Source of the DNA: Lantana camara
Taxonomy: Eukaryota > Streptophyta > Magnoliopsida > Lamiales > Verbenaceae
NCBI GenBank assembly: GCA_037501455.1
Contig: CM074857.1
Coordinates: 32,570,001 to 32,634,000, forward strand
Direction of reading: 5' to 3'
Length of the DNA stretch: 64,000 bases
Positions 14,201 to 25,440 of this stretch are shown here, piece after piece; position 1 is the stretch's first letter; every line of letters begins with the position of its first letter. Below the pieces are notes generated by a model. It did no database searches. It saw nothing but the letters and a program-made list of their open reading frames with translations, and was not told the DNA's origin. Position numbers and translations under genes: made by a program.

Positions 14201-16484
14201 GGGCGATGCATGAAGTCGCCCACGCGAGTTAACTCGTTTTGTGGCCACAATCAAGATCATCTTATGAGAATTGGGTCAAATTTGTAATGGGATCATTTTA
14301 TTATTGGTTATAGCGAAGCTTGATTTGAATGTACCAATCTCAATGTTTTGTACATGGTATCAAAGATGATGTTAGGATTTGTTTGGGATTATGACTAAGG
14401 TTTGCAATACATCGTAGCACACAGATAAGAATCGCTATGGGGCTCATATCAAACGCGAAAGAAACATGCTGGGGGACTAGCAAAGTACTATAAACCTATA
14501 TTAAGTGCGAACTACCTTAAGAATCGCGTGGGCGATTCATGAAGTCGCCCACGCGATTTAACACGTTTTGTGGCCACAATCAAGATCATCTTATGAGAAT
14601 TGGGTCAAATTTGTAATGGGATCATTTTATTATTGGTTATAGCGAAGCTTGATTTGAATGTACCAATCTCAATGTTTTGCACATGGTATCAAAGATGATG
14701 TTAGGATTTGTTTGGGATTATGACTAAGGTTTACCATACATCATAGCACACAGATAAGAATCGCTATGGGGCTCATATCAAACACGAAAGAAACATGCTG
14801 GGGGACGAGTAAAGTACTATAAACCTATATTAAGTGCGAACTACCTTAAGAATCGAGTGGGCGATTCATGAAGTCGCCCACGCGATTTAACGCGTTTTGT
14901 GGCCACAATGAAGATCATCTTATGAGAATTGGGTCAAATTTGTAATGGGATCATTTTATTATTGGTTATAGCGAAGCTTGATTTGAATGTACCAATCTCA
15001 ATGTTTTGTACATGGTATCAAAGATGATGTTAGGATTTGTTTGGGATTATGACTAAGGTTTGCAATACATCGTAGCACACAGATAAGAATCGCTATGGGG
15101 CTCATATCAAACGCGAAAGAAACATGCTGGGGGACTAGCAAAGTACTATAAACCTATATTAAGTGCGAACTACCTTAAGAATCGCGTGGGCGATTCATGA
15201 AGTCGCCCACGCGATTTAACACGTTTTGTGGCCACAATCAAGATCATCTTATGAGAATTGGGTCAAATTTGTAATGGGATCATTTTATTATTGGTTATAG
15301 AGAAGCTTGATTTGAATGTACCAATCTCAATGTTTTGTACATGGTATCAAAGATGATGTTAGGATTTGTTTGGGATTATGACTAAGGTTTACAATACATC
15401 ATAGCACACAGATAAGAATCGCTATGGGGCTCATATCAAACACGAAATAAACATGCTGGGGGACTAGTAAAGTACTATAAACCTATATTAAGTGCGAACT
15501 ACCTTAAGAATCGAGTGGGCGATTCATGAAGTCGCCCACGCGATTTAACGCGTTTTGTGGCCACAATCAAGATCATCTTATGAGAATTGGGTCAAATTTG
15601 TAATGGGATCATTTTATTATTGGTTATAGCGAAGCTTGATTTGAATGTACCAATCTCAATGTTTTGTACATGGTATCAAAGATGATGTTAGGATTTGTTT
15701 GGGATTATGACTATGGTTTGCAATACATCGTAGCACACAGATAAGAATCGCTATGGGGCTCATATCAAACGCGAAAGAAACATGCTGGGGGACTAGCAAA
15801 GTACTATAAACCTATATTAAGTGCGAACTACCTTAAGAATCGCGTGGCCGATTCATGAAGTCGCCCACGCGATTTAACACGTTTTGTGGCCACAATCAAG
15901 ATCATCTTATGAGAATTGGGTCAAATTTGTAATGGGATCATTTTAGTATTGGTTATAGCGAAGCTTGATTTGAATGTACCAATCTCAATGTTTTGTACAT
16001 GGTATCAAAGATGTTGTTAGGATTTGTTTGGGATTATGACTAAGGTTTACAATACATCATAGCACACAGATAAGAATCGCTATGGGGCTCATATCAAACA
16101 CGAAAGAAACATGCTGGGGGACTAGTAAAGTACTATAAACCTATATTAAGTGCGAACTACCTTAAGAATCGCGTGGGCGATTCATGAAGTCGCCCACGCG
16201 ATTTAACGCGTTTTGTGGCCACAATCAAGATCATCTTATGAGAATTGGGTCAAATTTGTAATGGGATCATTTTACTATTGGTTATAGCGAAGCTTGATTT
16301 GAATGTACCAATCTCAATGTTTTGTACATGGTATCAAAGATGATGTTAGGATTTGTTTGGGATTATGACTAAAGTTTGCAATACATCGTAGCACACAGAT
16401 AAGAATCGCTATGGGGCTCATATCAAACGTGAAAGAAACATGCTGGGGGACTAGCAAAGTACTATAAACCTATATTAAGTGCGA
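11221..16484. repeat. Tandemly duplicated 8-monomer higher-order block
   Basis: Private variants recur 2632 bp (8 x 329) apart: GAACAACC (about 11219 and 13851), GGGGCCACAATC, GATGCATG, GAGTTAACTCG, CAATGAAGATC, ATAGAGAAGC, GAAATAAACATG, CTATGGTTTGC, TTAGTATTGG and GATGTTGTTAGG. The order is the same in both blocks (about 11221-13852 and 13853-16484). A few differences separate the copies, for example AATCACGTGG in the first copy against AATCGCGTGG in the second. This is a segmental duplication within the array, by unequal exchange or replication slippage. Confidence 0.9.
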
Positions 16485-19400
16485 ACTACCTTAAGAATCG
16501 CGTGGGCGAGTCATGAAGTCGCCCACGCGATTTAACACGGTTTGTGGCCACAATCAAGATCATCTTTGAGAATTGGGTCAAATTTGTAATGGGATCATTT
16601 TATTATTGGTTATAGCGAAGCTTGATTTGAATGTACCAATCTCAATGTTTTGTACATGGTATCAAAGATGATGTTAGGATTTGTTTGGGATTATGACTAA
16701 GGTTTGCAATACATCGTAGCACACAGATAAGAATCGCTATGGGGCTCATATCAAACGCGAAAGAAACATGCTGGCGGACTAGCAAAGTACTATAAACCTA
16801 TATTAAGTGCGAACTACCTTAAGAATCGCGTGGGCGATTCATGAAGTCGCCCACGCGATTTAACACGTTTTGTGGCCACAATCAAGATCATCTTATGAGA
16901 ATTGGGTCAAATTTGTAATGGGATCATTTTATTATTGGTTATAGCGAAGCTTGATTTGAATGTACCAATCTCAATGTTTTGCACATGGTATCAAAGATGA
17001 TCTTAGGATTTGTTTGGGATTATGACTAAGGTTTACAATACATCATAGCACACAGATAAGAATCGCTATGGGGCTCATATCAAACACGAAAGAAACATGC
17101 TGGGGGACGAGTAAAGTACTATAAACCTATATTAAGTGCGAACTACCTTAAGAATCGAGTGGGCGATTCATGAAGTCGCCCACGCGATTTAACGCGTTTT
17201 GTGGCCACAATCAAGATCATCTTATGAGAATTGGGTCAAATTTGTAATGGGATCATTTTATTATTGGTTATAGCGAAGCTTGATTTGAATGTACCAATCT
17301 CAATGTTTTGTACATGGTATCAAAGATGATGTTAGGATTTGTTTGGGATTATGACTAAGGTTTGCAATACATCGTAGCACACAGATAAGAATCGCTATGG
17401 GGCTCATATCAAACGCGAAAGAAACATGCTGGGGGACTAGCAAAGTACTATAAACCTATATTAAGTGCGAACTACCTTAAGAATCGCGTGGCCGATTCAT
17501 GAAGTTGCCCACGCGATTTAACACGTTTTGTGGCCACAATCAAGATCATCTTATGAGAATTGGGTCAAATTTGTAATGGGATCATTTTATTATTGGTTAT
17601 AGCGAAGCTTGATTTGAATGTACCAATCTCAATGTTTTGTACATGGTATCGAAGATGATGTTAGGATTTGTTTGGGATTATGACTAAGGTTTACAATACA
17701 TCATAGCACACAGATAAGAATCGCTATGGGGCTCATATCAAACACGAAAGAAACATGCTGGGGGACTAGTAAAGTACTATAAACCTATATTAAGTGCGAA
17801 CTACCTTAAGAATCGCGTGGGCGATTCATGAAGTCGCCCAAGCGATTTAACGCGTTTTGTGGCCACAATCAAGATCATCTTATGAGAATTGGGTCAAATT
17901 TGTAATGGGATCATTTTATTATTGGTTATAGCGAAGCTTGATTCGAATGTACCAATCTCAATGTTTTGTACATGGTATCAAAGATGATGTTAGGATTTGT
18001 TTGGGATTATGACTAAGGTTTGCAATACATCGTAGCACACAGATAAGAATCGCTATGGGGCTCATATCAAACGCGAAAGAAACATGCTGGGGGACTAGCA
18101 AAGTACTATAAACCTATATTAAGTGCGAACTACCTTAAGAATCGCGTGGCCGATTCATGAAGTCGCCCACGCGATTTAACACGTTTTGTGGCCACAATCA
18201 AGATCATCTTATGAGAATTGGGTCAAATTTGTAATGGGATCATTTTATTATTGGTTATAGCGAAGCTTGATTTGAATGTACCAATCTCAATGTTTTGTAC
18301 ATGGTATCAAAGATGATGTTAGGATTTGTTTGGGATTATGACTAAGGTTTACAATACATCATAGCACACAGATAAGAATCGCTATGGGGCTCATATCAAA
18401 CACGAAAGAAACATGCTGGGGGACTAGTAAAGTACTATAAACCTATATTAAGTGCGAACTACCTTAAGAATCGCGTGGGCGATTCATGAAGTCGCCCACG
18501 CGATTTAACACGTTTTGTGGCCACAATCAAGATCATCTTATGAGAATTGGGTCAAATTTGTAATGGGATTATTTTATTATTGGTTATAGCGAAGCTTGAT
18601 TTGAATGTACCAATCTCAATGTTTTGTACATGGTATCAAAGATGATGTTAGGATTTGTTTGGGATTATGACTATGGTTTGCAATACATCGTAGCACACAG
18701 ATAAGAATCGCTATGGGGCTCATATCAAACGCGATAGAAACATGCTGGGGGACTAGCAAAGTACTATAAACCTATATTAAGTGCGAACTACCTTAAGAAT
18801 CGCGTGGGCGATTCATGAAGTCGCCCACGCGATTTAACACGTTTTGTGGCCACAATCAAGATCATCTTATGAGAATTGGGTCAAATTTGTAATGGGATCA
18901 TTTTATTATTGGTTATAGCGAAGCTTGATTTGAATGTTCCAATCTCAATGTTTTGCACATGGTATCAAAGATGATGTTAGGATTTGTTTGGGATTATGAC
19001 TAAGGTTTACAATACATCATAGCACACAGATAAGAATCGCTATGGGGCTCATATCAAACACGAAAGAAACATGCTGGGGGACGAGTAAAGTACTATAAAC
19101 CTATATTAAGTGCGAACTACCTTAAGAATCGAGTGGGCGATTCATGAAGTCGCCCACGCGATTTAACGCGTTTTGTGGCCACAATCAAGATCATCTTATG
19201 AGAATTGGGTCAAATTTGTAATGGGATTATTTTATTATTGGTTATAGCGAAGCTTGATTTGAATGTACCAATCTCAATGTTTTGTACATGGTATCAAAGA
19301 TGATGTTAGGAATTGTTTGGGATTATGACTAAGGTTTGCAATACATCGTAGCACACAGATAAGAATCGCTATGGGGCTCATATCAAACGCGAAAGAAACA

Positions 19401-22400
19401 TGCTGGGGGACTAGCAAAGTACTATAAACCTATATTAAGTGCGAACTACCTTAAGAATCGCGTGGGCGATTCATGAAGTTGCCCACGCGATTTAACACGT
19501 TTTGTGGCCACAATCAAGATCATCTTATGAGAATTGGGTCAAATTTGTAATGGGATCATTTTATTATTGGTTATAGCGAAGCTTGATTTGAATGTACCAA
19601 TCTCAATGTTTTGTACATGGTATCAAAGATGATGTTAGGATTTGTTTGGGATTATGACTAAGGTTTGCAATACATCGTAGCACACAGATAAGAATCGCTA
19701 TGGGGCTCATATCAAACGCGAAAGAAACATGCTGGGGGACTAGCAAAGTACTATAAACCTATATTAAGTGCGAACTACCTTAAGAATCGCGTGGGCGAGT
19801 CATGAAGTCGCCCACGCGATTTAACACGTTTTGTGGCCACAATCAAGATCATCTTATGAGAATTGGGTCAAATTTGTAATGGGATCATTTTACTATTGGT
19901 TATAGCGAAGCTTGATTTGAATGTACCAATCTCGATGTTTTGTACATGGTATCAAAGATGATGTTAGGATTTGTTTGGGATTATGACTAAGGTTTGCAAT
20001 ACATCGTAGCACACAGATAAGAATCGCTATGGGGCTCATATCAAACGCGAAAGAAACATGCTGGGGGACTAGCAAAGTACTATAAACCTATATTAAGTGC
20101 GAACTACCTTAAGAATCGCGTGGGCGATTCATGAAGTCGCCCACGCGATTTAACACGTTTTGTGGCCACAATCAAGATCATCTTATGAGAATTGGGTCAA
20201 ATTTGTAATGGGATCATTTTATTATTGGTTATAGCGAAGCTTGATTTGAATGTACCAATCTCAATGTTTTGTACATGGTATCAAAGATGATGTTAGGATT
20301 TGTTTGGGATTATGACTAAAGTTTGCAATACATCGTAGCACACAGATAAGAATCGCTATGGGGCTCATATCAAACGCGAAAGAAACATGCTGGGGGACTA
20401 GCAAAGTACTATAAACCTATATTAAGTGCGAACTACCTTAAGAATCGCGTGGGTGATTCATGAAGTCGCCCACGCGATTTTAAACGTTTTGTGGCCACAA
20501 TCAAGATCATCTTATGAGAATTGGGTCAAATTTGTAATGGGATCATTTTATTATTGGTTATAGCGAAGCTTGATTTGAATGTACCAATCTCAATGTTTTG
20601 TACATGGTATCAAAGATGATGTTAGGATTTGTTTGGGATTATGACTAAGGTTTGCAATACATCGTAGCACACAGATAAGAATCGCTATGGGGCTCATATC
20701 AAACGCGAAAGAAACATGCTGGGGGACTAGCAAAGTACTATAAACCTATATTAAGTGCGAACTACCTTAAGAATCGCGTGGGCGATTCATGAAGTCGCCC
20801 ACGCGATTTAACACGTTTTGTGGCCACAATCAAGATCATCTTATGAGAATTGGGTCAAATTTGTAATGGGATCATTTTATTATTGGTTATAGCGAAGCTT
20901 GATTTGAATGTACCAATCTCAATGTTTTGTAAATGGTATCAAAGATGATGTTAGGATTTGTTTGGGATTATGACTAAGGTTTACAATACATCATAGCACA
21001 CAGATAAGAATCGCTATGGGGCTCATATCAAACACGAAAGAAACATGCTGGGGGACGAGTAAAGTACTATAAACCTATATTAAGTGCGAACTACCTTAAG
21101 AATCGAGTGGGCGATTCATGAAGTCGCCCACGCGATTTAACGCGTTTTGTGGCCACAATCAAGATCATCTTATGAGAATTGGGTCAAATTTGTAATGGGA
21201 TCATTTTATTATTGGTTATAGCGAAGCTTGATTTGAATGTACCAATCTCAATGTTTTGTACATGGTATCAAAGATGATGTTAGGATTTGTTTGGGATTAT
21301 GACTAAGGTTTGCAATACATCGTAGCACACAGATAAGAATCGGTATGGGGCTCATATCAAACGCGAAAGAAACATGCTGGGGGACTAGCAAAGTACTATA
21401 AACCTATATTAAGTGCGAACTACCTTAAGAATCGCGTGGGCGATTCATGAAGTTGCCCACGCGATTTAACACGTTTTGTGGCCACAATCAAGATCATCTT
21501 ATGAGAATTGGGTCAAATTTGTAATGGGATCATTTTATTATTGGTTATAGCGAAGCTTGATTTGAATGTACCAATCTCAATGTTTTGTACATGGTATCAA
21601 AGATGATGTTAGGATTTGTTTGGGATTATGACTAAGGTTTACAATACATCGTAGCACACAGATAAGAATCGCTATGGGGCTCATATCCAACACGAAAGAA
21701 ACATGCTGGGGGACTAGCAAAGTACTATAAACCTATATTAAGTGCGAACTACCTTAAGAATCGCGTGGGCGAGTCATGAAGTCGCCCACGCGATTTAACA
21801 CGTTTTGTGGCCACAATCAAGATCATCTTATGAGAATTGGGTCAAATTTGTAATGGGATCATTTTATTATTGGTTATAGCGAAGCTTGATTTGAATGTAC
21901 CAATCTCAATGTTTTGTACATGGTATCAAAGATGATGTTAGGATTTGTTTGGGATTATGACTAAGGTTTACAATACATCATAGCACACAGATAAGAATCG
22001 CTATGGGGCTCATATCAAACACGAAAGAAACATGCTGGGGGACTAGTAAAGTACTATAAACCTATATTAAGTGCGAACTACCTTAAGAATCGAGTGGGCG
22101 ATTCATGAAGTCGCCCACGCGATTTAACGCGTTTTGTGGCCACAATCAAGATCATCTTATGAGAATTGGGTCAAATTTGTAATGGGATCATTTTACTATT
22201 GGTTATAGCGAAGCTTGATTTGAATGTACCAATCTCAATGTTTTGTACATGGTATCAAAGATGATGTTAGGATTTGTTTGGGATTATGACTAAGGTTTGC
22301 AATACATCGTAGCACACAGATAAGAATCGGTATGGGGCTCATATCAAACGCGAAAGAAACATGCTGGGGGACTAGCAAAGTACTATAAACCTATATTAAG

Positions 22401-23165
22401 TGCGAACTACCTTAAGAATCGCGTGGGCGATTCATGAAGTCGCCCACGCGATTTAACACGTTTTGTGGCCACAATCAAGATCATCTTATGAGAATTGGGT
22501 CAAATTTGTAATGGGATCATTTTACTATTGGTTATAGCGAAGCTTGATTTGAATGTACCAATCTCAATGTTTTGTACATGGTATCAAAGATGATGTTAGG
22601 ATTTGTTTGGGATTATGACTAAAGTTTGCAATACATCGTAGCACACAGATAAGAATCGCTATGGGGCTCATATCAAACGCGAAAGAAACATGCTGGGGGA
22701 CTAGCAAATTACTATAAACCTATATTAAGTGCGAACTACCTTAAGAATCGCGTGGGCGATTCATGAAGTCGCCCACGCGATTTAACACGTTTTGTGGCCA
22801 CAATCAAGATCATCTTATGAGAATTGGGTCAAATTTGTAATGGGATCATTTTATTATTGGTTATAGCGAAGCTTGATTTGAATGTACCAATCTCAATGTT
22901 TTGTACATGGTATCAAAGATGATGTTAGGATTTGTTTGGGATTATGACTAAGGTTTGCAATACATCGTAGCACACAGATAAGAATCGCTATGGGGCTCAT
23001 ATCAAATGCGAAAGAAACATGCTGGGGGACTAGCAAAGTAATATAAACCTATATTAAGTGCGAACTACCTTAAGAATCGCGTGGGCGATTCATGAAGTCG
23101 CCCACGCGATTTAACACGTTTTGTGGCCACAATCAAGATTTCTAAATACAAATCATTAAGACAAG

Positions 23166-23504
23166 TTACATTATGGATTTTAAGATACAAATCAATAAAA
23201 ATACTGCTAAAAACAACAAATTGACTATTATCGACTTGTTCACAATATTTTGTTCTCTTCCTTCTGGAATGAGTGGTGTCCTCCTGCTTGAGACCTCACC
23301 TTCATCGTTCTGTGGCTCTTCTATTGGATTACACCATTGAGAAAAGCCATGCAAATTGCAACAATAAAATAATCTTCCCTTGTTGGAATTATCTGATCTA
23401 TCGACCATCTTGATTGTAGCCCACTGATCGCAATCCCTACATTTCTCCTTTCTATATCTAAGAGAACTTTTGCGTGTAAAAGCTGAGCTATTTGAGCTTG
23501 CCAT
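23166..23504 (-). CDS. GRF-type zinc-finger protein with C-terminal hydrophobic anchor
   Basis: This encodes a 112-residue protein. Residues about 20-62 hold the pattern C-x2-C, then KGRLFYCC, H-GFSQWC and P-IEE. That fits a GRF-like zinc finger (a nucleic-acid-binding fold seen in endonucleases, topoisomerases and many plant transposon proteins). Residues about 87-110 are strongly hydrophobic and end in a lysine-containing tail, suggesting a membrane anchor or hydrophobic helix. The protein is clearly homologous to the one at 54400-54753, which lies inside a complete MULE beside its terminus, and both upstream regions contain CCAACGGCTATAA. The start aligns with the second Met of that homologue (MTSS and MASS). 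Satellite DNA begins only about 27 bp beyond the stop codon. It is probably a MULE passenger or accessory gene; its function is unknown. Confidence 0.7.
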   Translation of the reverse strand: MASSNSSAFTRKSSLRYRKEKCRDCDQWATIKMVDRSDNSNKGRLFYCCNLHGFSQWCNPIEEPQNDEGEVSSRRTPLIPEGREQNIVNKSIIVNLLFLAVFLLICILKSIM

Positions 23505-23829
23505 GATCTTTAAATTCCTTAATGATATTCAGAAGAATTATATAGTGATCCCCACCAACGGCTATAATTAGGATATAAACAGTGTATAACTGCTATATTA
23601 TAACGGCTATAATATTTTGTAATATTATCATCATCCAGGGGCTCTTTTGCAAACTCACAAATTTATGCACTGCCCCTCCTACTCGAATATAAAATAAATT
23701 TGTTCTGTTTCCTTTGGCCAAACCCTAATTCACTTTTTTATCTATCTTCTTCCATCCTCTTACGTTGAATATCTCCGCCGCCGCCCTCTCCAATCCAAAG
23801 GAACAACAATCCTTCGCAGAACTGTAAGA
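23505..23829. promoter_or_regulatory. Divergent upstream region between GRF gene and hairpin locus
   Basis: This is about 325 bp without a gene. Leftward it must hold the promoter of the GRF gene; it contains CCAACGGCTATAA, shared with the promoter of the homologue near 54800. Rightward there is a TATA-like TATAAAATA at 23688-23696. It is followed by AAACCCTAATTCAC and a CT/CCG-rich stretch that looks like a plant 5' leader, and by a possible splice donor GTAAGAG at about 23823. The right-hand promoter reading is inference from motifs only. Confidence 0.4.
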
Positions 23830-24295
23830 GTCTGCCCTATTAGTTTGAATTGCTTTAGAAAATTATCATGTTTGCTGTATGATTTCCGCCATACAGTAGG
23901 AATCAATAGGTGTTTCTTTATTTGGTCCATGTAGTGTTTACTCGTTGTAGATGAACTATGCGATGTGCAATACAGGAGATAGTTTTGAGATGCTTCGTGC
24001 AACCTTTGCATAACAATGGAAAGAAACCGTGGAAAATGCAATTGAATCTTTATTATAATAAATCTATAATAAAGATTCAATTGCATTTTCCACGGTTTCT
24101 TTCCATTGTTATGCAAAGGTTGCACGAAGCATCTCAAAACTATCTCTTGTATTGCACATTGTATAGTTCTTCTACAATGTCTAACGATCTATTGCAAGGC
24201 CAAACAAAGAAATCTATTGATTGTTACTGTTTGGCAACAAGTCCTACGGAAATGACGATTTTCATGAACATTTCAATCAAATACGGCAGATTTTG
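23830..24295. repeat. Large inverted duplication with near-perfect 82-bp hairpin core
   Basis: Positions 23976-24057 and 24065-24146 are perfect inverted copies (82 bp each) around a 7-nt loop. Pairing continues outward past a single mismatch at 23975, then with gradually more mismatches, to about 23830 and 24290. For example CCTATTGATTCCTACTG on the complement of the left arm matches CTATTGATTGTTACTG on the right. A transcript from either strand would fold into a very long duplex. Possible identities are a young hairpin-siRNA or MIRNA-like locus born by inverted duplication, a foldback element, or a replication snap-back product. A TATA-like box lies about 140 bp upstream on the plus strand. 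The short open frames through the arms are mirror images of each other and are not credible genes. Confidence 0.85.
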
Positions 24296-24360
24296 TGATT
24301 AAGGAGGAAGACAGATAGATCTGTTAATATCCATAATGTTAATAAACCCCATTGGCTGAA

Positions 24361-25370
24361 GAATCGCATGCGCGATTCATTAAATCTTGTGAGCGATTCA
24401 CTAAATCATGAGCCCGATTATTTTAAAAATAGATTAATGGATCAGGCTGAGTGTTTTTTAAAGTGTCATATATCGAATTAAATTCCAAATTTTATTATAT
24501 TATAATATATTAATTGAATCTTGGGCGCGATTAATTAAGAAGAGTTAGCGATTCAGTAAATCTTGGGCGCGATTAATTAAAAAAAGAGAAATATGCCCAA
24601 TTGCCTGAAGAATCGCTTGAGCGATTGATAAAGTCGAGTACGCGATCCATAAAATCGCGTAAGAGATTCATTAAATCGTCTGCGCGATTAATTAAAAATC
24701 AAAGCTGTATTATACAATTTATTTATCTAAATGACATTCTGTTATTTATCTAAATCACATTATGATAACATGAACATGTAGTCTTTTTGTGACTTTTTCT
24801 TGTGCGCGATTAACAAAAGAGAAATATGCCACTTGGCTGAAGAGAAATATGCCCAATTGCCTGAAGAATCGCTTACGCGATTGATTAAGTCGAGTACACG
24901 ATCCATAAAATCACGTACGAGATTCATTAAATCGTCTGCGCGATTAATTAAATATCAAAGCTGTATTATACAATTTATTTATCTAAATGACATTCTGATA
25001 ACATGAACATGTAGTCTTTTTGTGACTTTTTCTTGTGCGCGGTTAACAAAAGAGAGATATGCCACTTGGCTGAAGAATCGCTTGCGCGATTGATTAAGTC
25101 GAGTACGCGATCCATAAAATCGCGTAAGAGATTCATTAAATCGGCTGCGCGATTAATTAAAAATCAAAGCTGTATTATACAATTTATTTATCTAAATGAC
25201 ATTCTGATCACATGTAGACTTTTTGCGACTTTTTCTTGTGCGCGATTAACTAAAAAGAGAAAGATGCCACTTGGCTGAAGAATCGCTTGCGCGCTTGATT
25301 AAGTCGAGTGCACGATCCATAAAAGCGCGTAAGAGATTCATTAAATCGTCTGCGCGATTAATTAAAAAAT
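24361..25370. repeat. Arrays of 21-bp-phased ATCGC..GCGAT motifs, 3' side of MULE transposase
   Basis: Clusters of a short near-palindromic unit repeat head to tail at 21-bp spacing: AATCGCATGCGCGATT at 24362, AATCGCTTGAGCGATT at 24611, then variants AGTCGAGTACGCGATC, AATCGCGTAAGAGATT and AATCGTCTGCGCGATT. Each four-unit cluster recurs at 24611, 24867, 25076 and 25281. Spacing of 21 bp is two DNA helical turns, which would put bound proteins on one face. The same unit occurs upstream of the transposase (27820-28150), and a two-unit version forms the dyad of every satellite monomer. Function is unknown; transposase or host-factor binding sites are possible. Confidence 0.8.
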
Positions 25371-25440
25371 AAAGCTGTATTATACAATTTATTACACAAT
25401 TATTTATCTAAATGACATTCTGATCACATGTAGTCTTTTT
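24580..25440. repeat. Four-copy 205-256 bp tandem repeat that includes the transposase 3' end
   Basis: Each copy contains GAAGAATCGCTT, the four-unit motif cluster, AAAGCTGTATTATACAATTT, TATTTATCTAAATGACATTC and, in most copies, ATGTAGTCTTTTTGTGAC. Copy starts are at about 24611, 24867, 25076 and 25281. The last two segments, read on the minus strand in the rightmost copy, encode the C-terminal HKKTTC knuckle half and stop codon of the transposase at 25408. The other copies are therefore duplicated pieces of the transposase tail plus 3' flank. Confidence 0.8.

Larger units (their letters stand above)
3478..23138. repeat. 329-bp satellite array, about 58.4 monomers
   Basis: The landmark ATGCTGGGGGAC recurs exactly every 329 bp, from 3481 to 23019. 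Allowing for one TRIM insertion (457 bp with its target duplication), the distance equals 58 x 329 minus 1. The one missing base is at about 16566 (CATCTTTGAG for CATCTTATGAG). Monomers differ by few substitutions. Each contains a 37-bp dyad (AATCGCGTGGGCGA, spacer, TCGCCCACGCGATT), a HindIII-like AAGCTT and a TGGTATCAAAG box. Two monomer classes can be told apart at linked sites: GCAATACATCGT with AACGCG, or ACAATACATCAT with AACACG. Length is close to a dinucleosome. The left end is cut by an LTR at 3477, so the array may extend further left. No gene is encoded; the short open frames are repeat artefacts. Confidence 0.97.

Noticed and set aside
3478..23138. CRISPR-like or gene-family reading of the regular array
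   Set aside because: Units are 329 bp with no unique spacers, and open frames are short and non-conserved. It is a plant satellite.
23760..24302. Protein-coding genes on both strands of the inverted duplication
   Set aside because: The two frames encode mirror copies of the same arm and have no domain. The palindrome explains them.
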